NCBI GenBank assembly: GCA_964526285.1
Contig: CAZGIW010000002.1
Location: 54,061-118,060 of the forward strand
Length of the DNA: 64,000 nucleotides
Direction of reading: 5' to 3'
Source: CAYMAZ01 sp964526285
GTDB lineage: Bacteria; Bacteroidota; Bacteroidia; Bacteroidales; DTU049
Part shown: piece by piece, positions 50,707-58,535 of the stretch
Layout: every line of letters starts with the position of its first letter
How positions within the stretch are numbered: position 1 is the first letter of the stretch
Notes under the pieces: model-generated
Seen by the model: only the letters and a program-made list of their open reading frames with translations
Told to the model about the DNA's origin: nothing
Database searches by the model: none
Translations under genes and position numbers: made by a program

Positions 50707-51247
50707 AAAACATTTGTTTTATTTCTTTCTTCAAAATATCAAGTGCTTGTTGCCTTGCGCTGCGGTTAACTTTCAGTGAATTTTCAAAAATCATGGAGCT
50801 GAGATCGCGGGCAGGAGCATCTTGCTTCACCATGGCTGCAGATGAATTGATGGTACTGATTGTATCTTCTTTTGCATTTTTAATCCATTCCCATGCTTCG
50901 TTTGACACATACAATTGTTGTGAAAGATTGTGTTCAAATTCCTGACGTATGGTTTGAATGAGCAGGTTTTGATATTCATAGGCTGTAAATGTGCCGCCGG
51001 GAACTCTGGGCAGCAGATTCTCAAATGCAATACGTTCAAGAAAAAGGGTAAGGCGTTCATATGCCTGCAAACGCAGGGGCATTGTTTTTTCAGTGTTTTT
51101 CATTTTCAAATCAACCAGTTTGCGTTTTTCTTCGCTTTCGATATAGGTTTTAAAGCTGTTGAGAATTGACCTGAGCAGAAAATAGGCTGTGAGGAATACA
51201 GCAGTTGCAGAAATGGCAATAAGAAGAGCATCTTTAAGAATTTCCAT
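50705..51247 (-). CDS. Conserved Bacteroidota membrane-anchored protein of unknown function
   Basis: 180 residues from MEILKDALLIAISATAVFLT; a single N-terminal transmembrane helix, then a charged linker (ESEEKRKLVDLKMKNTEKTM). The conserved PLRLQAYERLTLFLERI and a helical C terminus follow. No catalytic motif; conserved in the phylum as far as I know, role unknown. The start was chosen downstream of a TAAATTTG promoter at 51260. Its stop lies within the heptamer repeat edge. Confidence 0.75.
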   Translation of the reverse strand: MEILKDALLIAISATAVFLTAYFLLRSILNSFKTYIESEEKRKLVDLKMKNTEKTMPLRLQAYERLTLFLERIAFENLLPRVPGGTFTAYEYQNLLIQTIRQEFEHNLSQQLYVSNEAWEWIKNAKEDTISTINSSAAMVKQDAPARDLSSMIFENSLKVNRSARQQALDILKKEIKQMF

Positions 51248-51259
51248 GATTTTTTTTTG

Positions 51260-51267
51260 CAAATTTA
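51260..51267 (-). promoter_or_regulatory. -7 box for the 50705-51247 gene
   Basis: TAAATTTG on the minus strand, 12 bases ahead of the ATG at 51247; it makes the longer ATG at 51262 unlikely. Confidence 0.45.
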
Positions 51268-51405
51268 AAAAATGTATTCAGAATAACACAAATTTGTTCA
51301 TTTTTTGTGTTTTACAGAATACAATATGGGGGTTTAATTACTTGCTGGAGTATAGTCGCGGATGGTATGACAGCTAGTGGTTTAGTTCTTTTGTTCCATT
51401 AATAG

Positions 51406-53013
51406 TTAAAAAGCCCGAACGGCACGAACTCTGCATGCATTGACCTTATTGAGGATGCTCGGGGCTTCGACGATGAAGTCGAAGACCCAGGCGAGGCTCG
51501 CACTGTACTCCGACGACGACCAGTACCACGTGTTCACAAATCCTCCCAGTGATTGAATGTGCAAATTATCATACATAAGTTTAAATTCTTCTCTTGATGG
51601 CAAGTACCAGTCGCCAAAACCACCACCTGTATAATTTGCGCAAATCAATGCCGCGTGGTCATCAATATCATTTTTTGCAGCATGAACCGCAATGATAATA
51701 GAGGTATTCATCTTCCCGGCATAAAGTTCATGTCCCCTTGCCATTGTTGGATAATTTGTACTTCCTCCTCTCCATTTGATACCGGCACTCTGGTCTACAG
51801 TGGCAGCAACCAGACCTTTTGTTCCGCAGGGCTCAACATAAAATACAATACCACCATGAGCTAAATCGCCAATTGCATATGTTGTTGCACCCGCATTTGC
51901 ATCTACATAAGCTTTTGTTGCAGCGTCTTGAGCGTTTACAGGGTCAGCAAGGTTGGTTATGTTTTGATTTCCTGCTGAATTACTTATGGTTAAAACATCA
52001 TTTAAGTTTTGCGTTTCGTTTTCAATGTAAGTGCCTAAGTCGCTGATTTGGCTCTCGGTTATTGAAATACCTGTTGATTTATCCCATGCGGTAAAAACAG
52101 GGTCTGTTTCATTTTCAATGTAAGTGCCTAAGTCGCTGATTTGGCTCTCGGTTATTGAAATGCCAGTTGATTTATCCCATGCAGAAAATACAGGGTCTGT
52201 TTCCGTATAACTTGTCAAATACCCTGCATCATTTGTAAAATCACTCACATTGGTTGGAACTGTTGGAATAGCAGGAGTATTAATCAGGTCGTTGTAATCC
52301 TTATCCCAGGCGCTAAACAAAGGATCGGTTTCAGTATAACTTGTCAAATACCCTGCATCATTTGTAAAATCACTCACATTTGTAGGAACTGTTGGAATAG
52401 CAGGAGTATTAATCAGGTCGTTGTAATCCTTATCCCAGGCGCTATACAAAGGGTCGGTTTCAGTATAACTCGTCAAATACCCTGCATCATTTGTAAAGGC
52501 ACTAACATTTGTTGGAACAGTTGGAATTACGGGTGTGTTAATGAGATCATTGTAATCCTTATCCCAGGCGCTAAACAAAGGGTCAGTTTCAGAGGGCAAG
52601 CCCCCGGTAATTGTTTCAGCTTCCTTTGCGTAAAAAGCATAAGGCACGCTCAACAACTGGCTTGTGCCTGTAATTGTGTAATTTATGCCACCGGCTGTGT
52701 CAGTTTCTGTTTTAATGAAATACGGTCCATTTGCCCAGTCAATGGCTGAAAAATCGTCTGAGGTTGTTCCGGTGCCGATTTCAATACTCACCAGTCCGTT
52801 TGCACTGGTAGTTGGCGTTTGGGTTTCCGCATATACTGCCAATCCACTGGCTGAGCCTTGAAGAATGCTTATTTGCATACCAACCGTTTGATTTGTTACC
52901 AATTGATTGCTGCTGTTGCGAATTACCGCCTGATAGCTCATTTTTTCGGGTGATTGAGCAAACACACTTGCAGCTACTAGTATTACTGCACAAAATGTGA
53001 ATATCTTTTTCAT
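51406..53013 (-). CDS. Exported repeat protein with C-type-lectin-like (DUF1566) C terminus, candidate DGR target
   Basis: 535 residues. Signal peptide MKKIFTFCAVILVAASVFAQ; an N-terminal YQAVIRNS...GTSQLLSVPYAFYA domain (paralogous to the protein at 9717-10988); three tandem 43-residue repeats (ETDPLFSAWDKDYNDLINTP type); two 31-residue repeats (TAWDKSTGISITESQISDLG); a short coiled region; then a DUF1566/formylglycine-type lectin domain: GDLAHGGIVFYVEPCGTKG, GFGDWYLPSREEFKLMY, and WYWSSSEYSASLAWVFDF. It closes VRAVRAF. The last part has the codon pattern of a DGR variable region (separate entry). It starts 3 bases after the partner T9SS gene and is likely a surface ligand-binding protein. 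Confidence 0.85.
   Translation of the reverse strand: MKKIFTFCAVILVAASVFAQSPEKMSYQAVIRNSSNQLVTNQTVGMQISILQGSASGLAVYAETQTPTTSANGLVSIEIGTGTTSDDFSAIDWANGPYFIKTETDTAGGINYTITGTSQLLSVPYAFYAKEAETITGGLPSETDPLFSAWDKDYNDLINTPVIPTVPTNVSAFTNDAGYLTSYTETDPLYSAWDKDYNDLINTPAIPTVPTNVSDFTNDAGYLTSYTETDPLFSAWDKDYNDLINTPAIPTVPTNVSDFTNDAGYLTSYTETDPVFSAWDKSTGISITESQISDLGTYIENETDPVFTAWDKSTGISITESQISDLGTYIENETQNLNDVLTISNSAGNQNITNLADPVNAQDAATKAYVDANAGATTYAIGDLAHGGIVFYVEPCGTKGLVAATVDQSAGIKWRGGSTNYPTMARGHELYAGKMNTSIIIAVHAAKNDIDDHAALICANYTGGGFGDWYLPSREEFKLMYDNLHIQSLGGFVNTWYWSSSEYSASLAWVFDFIVEAPSILNKVNACRVRAVRAF
51409..51531 (-). other. Candidate DGR variable region (VR)
   Basis: In this AT-rich gene the last 41 codons switch to G/C-rich usage (TGG TAC TGG TCG TCG). 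Of the 24 codons at 51504-51433, fifteen end in C: AGC, CTC, GCC, GTC, TTC, GAC and ATC types, many of which differ from AAC only at the two A positions. That is the product expected when a template rich in AAC codons is copied with A randomisation. Position (extreme C terminus of a C-type-lectin fold) and the end CGTGCCGTTCGGGC (VRAVRA) fit known DGR targets. No template repeat or reverse transcriptase is in this window. Confidence 0.7.
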
Positions 53014-53015
53014 GA

Positions 53016-53507
53016 TTAACGGGTTTTAATTATTTTGAATGATTTTATTTCTCTGTTGTTGCTGATGATTCTGAGGATATAGGTACCAACCGGATAAATA
53101 CCCACGTTAATATGGCTTTCCTGTTGCAAAACATCCTGTTGTTGAAGTATTTTGCCATGTATATCATATAAGGCGAAAAGCATATTGTCGGGACGAAAAT
53201 CTCCGATATTCAGGATAAGTATGTCAGTTGCGGGATTTGGATAAACTGACATGGACAGATGAATGCCCACAGCTTCTTCCAAAACAGTAATTACAGATAT
53301 CTCATAAGGCTGTTGCACGCCTTGTGCTACCGAACCATTTGTACCTGTGTTGGTTGTATAAACAACCTGACCAACTGAATAGCTCGCCGAGCCTCCGCTG
53401 CCTGATGCATCTCCACCCGATGCATTTACTGATTCCTGTGCACCTGCTGTATGTGCTAGACATATAAAAACTATTGCAGCCAGAAATTTTCTAGTTTTAT
53501 TTTTCAT
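53016..53507 (-). CDS. Small T9SS-sorted exported protein, partner of the DGR-type protein
   Basis: 163 residues: signal peptide ending TAGAQ, a Gly/Ser-rich segment (SGGDASGSGGSASYSVGQVV), GSVAQGVQQPYEI, and a T9SS type A sorting domain (MSVYPNPATDILILNI ... GTYILRI ... KIIKTR). Paralogue of the protein at 11019-11504 with the same position upstream of a YQAV-domain protein; only 3 bases separate it from the next gene. Role unknown; may carry or anchor its partner at the surface. Confidence 0.85.
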   Translation of the reverse strand: MKNKTRKFLAAIVFICLAHTAGAQESVNASGGDASGSGGSASYSVGQVVYTTNTGTNGSVAQGVQQPYEISVITVLEEAVGIHLSMSVYPNPATDILILNIGDFRPDNMLFALYDIHGKILQQQDVLQQESHINVGIYPVGTYILRIISNNREIKSFKIIKTR

Positions 53508-53722
53508 ATGTTTTAAATATTATTTCATTTTTTTTATTAAGCAAATGTAGCATATTTTACGTTTGCTTAAGAATTATTTGCATATTTATCCAATTTATTT
53601 GAATATATACCAGAGTTTGGCGTTCGCAAAGCCACGTTATACAATAGCAATGAGCTTCAGCCCGTTGAAACCGGAATTCCAATTTGATTTTTTAGCGGAG
53701 TGTGGTCAGTGGCGATAATTAT

Positions 53723-55165
53723 CTATTTCTGATAATATAGTTTTTCCTTTTTAGTGATGTGCCATTTTTTCATTAATCTCGCGTTCATTCTTGAATCATT
53801 GGGATCATCAATTGTTTCCCATGATAAAACTGTACAATCTTTATCAAGAATAACAATTTGATCAGTAGAGTTTGCAATAATATTTAAAGCTTGTTTTTCA
53901 CATTCGTTTTTTCCAAAACCAGGCTTATCAGCGTTGGTAAATATGAATGACACAATGATTACGAGAGGTAAATACCACATTCTTTGCCTTTTCGATAAGT
54001 TGGTTATCAAAAAAAGCATAGTTTTTCCATAAATAAAGAACAGACTTAATGTTATTGGCATAAATGTATCATAGCGAATAACATTAAATCTATACTCCCT
54101 GAACCCACCCAATGGTAATAATAATGTATAAATCAAGGCAAAAATACCAATCCACTTAATGGTTTTTAATAGCTTCTTGCCTTCTGAATTATTGAATTTT
54201 TTGAGTATTATTATTGAATTAACAGAAAGGACAAACAGTAGTATCAAATAAGCTGGTTTTCCTGTAAAAAGATTAAATAATCCCATCGGTATTCTCTTAT
54301 ACATATCAAATAATGGTATTTGCTGTTCAATAGAATAAGAATTATAAGAGCCAAGGTACAGAGAGTAAACTGAAAAAATGGTGACGGGAAGAAGATACAA
54401 CCAGTAGTTTAGGGGAATTTTTTTAATAAGATTTGAGATATTTTTTAAAAAATTAGCATTGGAAAAATTTGAATAGTTACAAATAAAATAATTAAGCAGT
54501 ACTACTGAAGAAAACACCAATGCTATCCCAGGATTCAATGCCCCATGCAATGAAACTACCAAAGCAAAAGGAATCCATGCTATGAGAATAAACCAACGAG
54601 GTAAAGGTTTTTTGTTATAGTAGAACTCAAAAATAAATGGCAAAAAGTATAATATCATTAAAGCACAGGGCAAGGCATAAAAAAAGGTGTATGTCACTGA
54701 TACATCAATTATTCCGATATAACGGGTATAGCCATTAGCTTGAAAAAGGGGAGTTATCAATACTGCTGCAATTAAAAAATCCAGACTGAATATTTTTCTT
54801 TTATTTGATATGGCAAATGCCAGTAAAACAATAATCAAAAGCTGAATAATGGTTTTTGAAATAGCACCTGAAATATAAACACTTTCTATTGGATCTGTAA
54901 AGTTCTGAATAAAAACAGGGGCTGTAGTCATATATTCCCGATACATCCAATGACAGAAGAAGCGGTTGGGATTTAAATATGATTCATTATTTATTATTGC
55001 TTTAATTCCAAAAGGATTATCATGAATTGGTTTTACGTCAGGAGCCGGCACTAATAATGATGGCATGTCGCCATCTAGTTGCTGTGAATTATGCTGTAAA
55101 AAAGAGTATCCAATGTCAGCTATCAAAAGCAATACCAATAGATAGAGAATTATTCTGTTTTTCAT
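53723..55165 (-). CDS. Polytopic membrane protein, glycosyltransferase-C-like topology
   Basis: 480 residues with an N-terminal signal-like helix (IILYLLVLLLIADIGYSFL) and about ten more hydrophobic segments. A large extracytoplasmic loop after the first helix (residues about 25-95) contains NRFFCHWMYREYMTTAPVF. There is a second soluble domain at the C terminus (about 60 residues, TDQIVILDKDCTVLSWETID). This topology resembles GT-C transferases and DUF6056-like proteins, but I see no decisive motif. The gap 53508-53722 carries a degenerate GAGC-TTCA-GCCC hairpin at about 53652. Confidence 0.65.
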   Translation of the reverse strand: MKNRIILYLLVLLLIADIGYSFLQHNSQQLDGDMPSLLVPAPDVKPIHDNPFGIKAIINNESYLNPNRFFCHWMYREYMTTAPVFIQNFTDPIESVYISGAISKTIIQLLIIVLLAFAISNKRKIFSLDFLIAAVLITPLFQANGYTRYIGIIDVSVTYTFFYALPCALMILYFLPFIFEFYYNKKPLPRWFILIAWIPFALVVSLHGALNPGIALVFSSVVLLNYFICNYSNFSNANFLKNISNLIKKIPLNYWLYLLPVTIFSVYSLYLGSYNSYSIEQQIPLFDMYKRIPMGLFNLFTGKPAYLILLFVLSVNSIIILKKFNNSEGKKLLKTIKWIGIFALIYTLLLPLGGFREYRFNVIRYDTFMPITLSLFFIYGKTMLFLITNLSKRQRMWYLPLVIIVSFIFTNADKPGFGKNECEKQALNIIANSTDQIVILDKDCTVLSWETIDDPNDSRMNARLMKKWHITKKEKLYYQK

Positions 55166-55336
55166 TTATTCAAATTTTTCTTCTACAACAATTCTTTTTA
55201 CGAACAACCCGGTGTTTTATATCAACGTTTTCAAAGCAAAAATAGATAAAAAATTGTTTTAAATCCCAAAACGATATGCACACGATGTTCGCCAGGGTGA
55301 ATGCTTTAGCCGGTGGTCCTTTTCTGTATTGTCACA

Positions 55337-56512
55337 TTAATACTTAATAATTCTTTTTGTAATGGATTCTTTCTCGGTTTCAATGTTAAAAAAATAAACT
55401 CCATTGAGGATGTGTTTTAAATTAATTATTTGTTCTCCTTTATCAATATTTGCATGCATAATACATTGTCCTGAAGAATTATAGATTTTGCCTTTTGCAT
55501 CGACCATTGAGGTTAAATAAAACATTTCATTAAACGGATTAGGATAAATAGTGACAATATTGTTTTTTGCTATTGTTTCATCAACGCCAGCATCAAGTTG
55601 ATTATCCCAATGAAAGGCATACAATTTTCCCTGATTATTGTCATATTTAATACAGTAGGCATTATCAAGTATATCCAGAGGATTGACAAAATTGTTATAC
55701 AAAACATTACCTGTTGCAATATCAATTGTTAATATTTTAAAAACACTCACATTATTGAAAAGATATATTAATTGTTGGGCATTCTCATCAATTGTTGAAT
55801 TTCCGTTACCGCCACCATTAAACCCGTTTCCAACCTTTGTAATTTCTCCTGTCATGGCATTTATAAAAACTAAATAATCTTTCCCTTCATCTGAATTGCG
55901 AAGTATTGCATATAGCTTGCTATTTGTATTGTTGAAGCTCATGCAAACAACAAACTCATTGGCAGATAATATGAGTGTGGGATTTGAATTAATAATTCCA
56001 TTAATTGCATCAAAAGAGTATAAAATATTGCCTGGGTCGAGAAAGTAATATTGGTTGTTGATTTGGTCAAATGTGCTTAACCCCTGAAATGTGCCTGAAT
56101 TAGGAATTGAATCACCAATGATTGTTGTTGTGGCTGTTTGCAAATCTATAGAAACAAAATGTTTTAAATTATTAGGCTGATCTTGCAATAATCCAAATAA
56201 TTTATTGAGTGAATTTGAAAACTCAAATTTCACAAGATTTGAATATGAGGGTTCACTAATTATTAGATTATTTTCCACATCAATAGTATATATCTTTTCA
56301 GGAATTGAACCGGGCAAAATGTATCTTCCGTTATTTTCATCTAAAGCTCCGTAATCGGGATATACATATTCAATCTCAGGAATAGCAACCTTTTTTACAA
56401 AAGTTCCAGAAGTTAGGTCAATTTCAATTATGTATTCCATCTGTGAATGACAATAGATGCTGAAACAACAAAATGACAAGAAAAAGGTGAGTTGTAGTAT
56501 TCTCATAATCAA
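55337..56512 (-). CDS. T9SS-sorted exported beta-propeller-like protein
   Basis: 391 residues: signal peptide (FFLSFCCFSIYCHSQ), repeated blade-like segments with DxxTG patterns (EIDLTSGTFVKKVAIPE, SIDLQTATTTIIG, FINAMTGEITKVG, TIDIATGNVLYN). The C terminus is a T9SS type A sorting domain (VTIYPNPFNEMFYLTS ... LNGVYFFNIETE ... RIIKY). The start could be either of two nearby methionines (56512 or 56506). No catalytic site is seen; probably a surface or secreted binding protein. Confidence 0.82.
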   Translation of the reverse strand: MIMRILQLTFFLSFCCFSIYCHSQMEYIIEIDLTSGTFVKKVAIPEIEYVYPDYGALDENNGRYILPGSIPEKIYTIDVENNLIISEPSYSNLVKFEFSNSLNKLFGLLQDQPNNLKHFVSIDLQTATTTIIGDSIPNSGTFQGLSTFDQINNQYYFLDPGNILYSFDAINGIINSNPTLILSANEFVVCMSFNNTNSKLYAILRNSDEGKDYLVFINAMTGEITKVGNGFNGGGNGNSTIDENAQQLIYLFNNVSVFKILTIDIATGNVLYNNFVNPLDILDNAYCIKYDNNQGKLYAFHWDNQLDAGVDETIAKNNIVTIYPNPFNEMFYLTSMVDAKGKIYNSSGQCIMHANIDKGEQIINLKHILNGVYFFNIETEKESITKRIIKY

Positions 56513-57230
56513 ATAAGTATTAATGAAGGGTTAAATTCTTTTAAGATTATGAATAGCATTCCGGTGTTTTAAGTAGTTCATTTTCAGAGCAAAAATAAAC
56601 AAAGTTTTTAAGATTGGGAGTTTGGGTTTTTAAGTTTGTACCTGAAGCTTGGTGTTCGTAATGCCAAGCGAAGTCCGTCCGCCGCGGCTGACGGAGTGTG
56701 GCAGCAGGGGGAAAGATTCGCGCGGCAATGACGGTGAAAATTATTTTGCAAAGGGCTTCAGCCCGCTGAAACCTGTTAACTCTAAAAACAAAATTCCTAA
56801 AACTATTCAAATCTAAAAACATTTAGGAATTTATTCAGAGGTCAAATTATTGGGTTTTTAAATAACAAGCAGGCGGCAACGGTTCCCCGGAGTTTACTTC
56901 GGGAAACAAGGGATTTTCAGGCTGAAAGCCTGAATCTAATTGAGCCTGAGGCAACGCCTCAGGAAAAAGCACAACCCTATGAAAGGTTTTTGGCAAAAAA
57001 TTTGCCCAAGCGATTATCCGTATATGAAAATATTCATGCAAATTTAATGACAAAAACAGGGTGAAATCAGTTTGAAACAGGCGGATTAAATAATTTGCCT
57101 AAGAAATAGTGATGTGACAAAACAAATATTTGCCGTTTTTCTTCTATTACACAAACCACACAATGACAAAAATCTTTCAATTCTCAGCAAAACATCAATA
57201 AAAAATTGCGATTATTTTACACAATTTTTG
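56513..57230. repeat. Repeat-rich gap with CTTCAG hairpin and double-hairpin repeat, copy 2
   Basis: No supportable gene. GGGC-TTCA-GCCC at 56753-56764 is followed by GCTGAAACC. A locally GC-rich patch lies at about 56676-56735. Double hairpin at 56916-56934 (TTCAGGCTGAAAGCCTGAA) and 56945-56963 (CCTGAGGC-AAC-GCCTCAGG), followed by AAAAA, as at 48151. The end is the promoter of the aminotransferase. Confidence 0.7.
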
Positions 57231-57238
57231 TAGGTTTG
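57231..57238 (+). promoter_or_regulatory. -7 box for the aminotransferase gene
   Basis: TAGGTTTG, 17 bases before the ATG at 57256. Confidence 0.5.
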
Positions 57239-57255
57239 CCAAAAATCTCACAATT

Positions 57256-58482
57256 ATGGATACAAATCAAAATAAATCAAAACAACTGTTGTCAGAAAGA
57301 GTGGTAAGAATGGAAGAATCCGCTACTTTGGCTATGGCAAAACTTGGCAGAAATCTCAAAGAAAAAGGTGTTGATGTGATTACTCTCAGTGTTGGAGAGC
57401 CTGATTTCTTTACTCCCGATTTTGTGAAAGATGCTGCAAAAAAGGCAATAGACGAGAATTACAGTTTCTATTCACCCGTTTGCGGTTATCCTGATCTGAA
57501 AAAAGCTATTGCCAACAAACTGAAACGTGACAATGGGCTGGATTTTTCTTCTGAGCAAATTGTCGTTTCCAACGGAGCAAAACAATCCATTGCCAATGTA
57601 TTTTTAGCTATTATTGGAGAAGGCGATCAGGTAATTGTGCCGGCTCCATATTGGGTAAGCTATACCGAACTCATCAGACTGGCCGATGGTGAACCGGTTT
57701 GTATTGATGCCACCATTGAAAATGACTTTAAAGTGACTCCGGCACAAATTGAAGCTGCAATGACGCCCAATACCAAAGCATTTATTTTTTCATCTCCCTG
57801 CAATCCCACAGGAAGTCTGTACAGCAAACAGGAACTTCATGAAATTGCGAAAGTCATTGCTAAACAACCGGATGTGATAGTAATTAGTGATGAAATATAT
57901 GAACATATCAATTTTGTGGGAAAACATGAAAGTATTGCGCAGTTTGAAGAACTAAAAGACAGGGTTGTAGTTATCAATGGCGTATCAAAAGCATTTGCCA
58001 TGCCCGGTTGGAGAATCGGATATATGGCAGCACCCATGGAAATTGTAAAAGCCTGTGACAAAATTCAGGGACAAATCACTTCAGGTGCCAGCAGTATTGC
58101 CCAACGTGCTTCTCTGGCAGCCATTGAGAAAGACCCTGCTGAAATTGCGGAGCTGAAAACCATGCTTGAGGCTTTCAGAGTTCGCCGCAATCTTGTTGTG
58201 TCCATGCTGAAAGAAATTCCTGGACTGAAGGTTAATGTCCCCGAAGGTGCATTTTATGTGTTTATTAATGTGGCAGAGTATTTCGGCAAATCTGATGGTG
58301 AAACTATAATCAGTAATGACAATGATTTGTGCATGTATCTGCTCAATAAAGGGCATGTGGCATTGGTGCCAGGCTCAGCTTTTGGCAGTCCCGAATGTAT
58401 CAGAATCTCTTATGCTACATCAGACGACAAACTGAAGGAAGCCTGTGTGAGAATAAAGAATACACTGGCAAATCTCCGATAA
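57256..58482 (+). CDS. Aspartate aminotransferase family, class I PLP enzyme
   Basis: 408 residues. VITLSVGEPDFFTPDFVK and YSFYSPVCGYPDLKKAIANK at the N terminus, VVSNGAKQSIANVFLAI, PAPYWVSY, and SSPCNPTGSLYSK follow. The Schiff-base lysine is in VINGVSKAFAMPGWRIGY; the C-terminal arginine is in CIRISYATS. These are the features of the I-gamma (AspB/AspC-like) group. Probably converts aspartate and 2-oxoglutarate. Single-gene unit, convergent with the S9 peptidase. Confidence 0.9.
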   Translation: MDTNQNKSKQLLSERVVRMEESATLAMAKLGRNLKEKGVDVITLSVGEPDFFTPDFVKDAAKKAIDENYSFYSPVCGYPDLKKAIANKLKRDNGLDFSSEQIVVSNGAKQSIANVFLAIIGEGDQVIVPAPYWVSYTELIRLADGEPVCIDATIENDFKVTPAQIEAAMTPNTKAFIFSSPCNPTGSLYSKQELHEIAKVIAKQPDVIVISDEIYEHINFVGKHESIAQFEELKDRVVVINGVSKAFAMPGWRIGYMAAPMEIVKACDKIQGQITSGASSIAQRASLAAIEKDPAEIAELKTMLEAFRVRRNLVVSMLKEIPGLKVNVPEGAFYVFINVAEYFGKSDGETIISNDNDLCMYLLNKGHVALVPGSAFGSPECIRISYATSDDKLKEACVRIKNTLANLR

Positions 58483-58535
58483 GAACAATAGTTTAAAACT
58501 GACTATTTGTTTATACACAAAAAATGTATAGTAGC

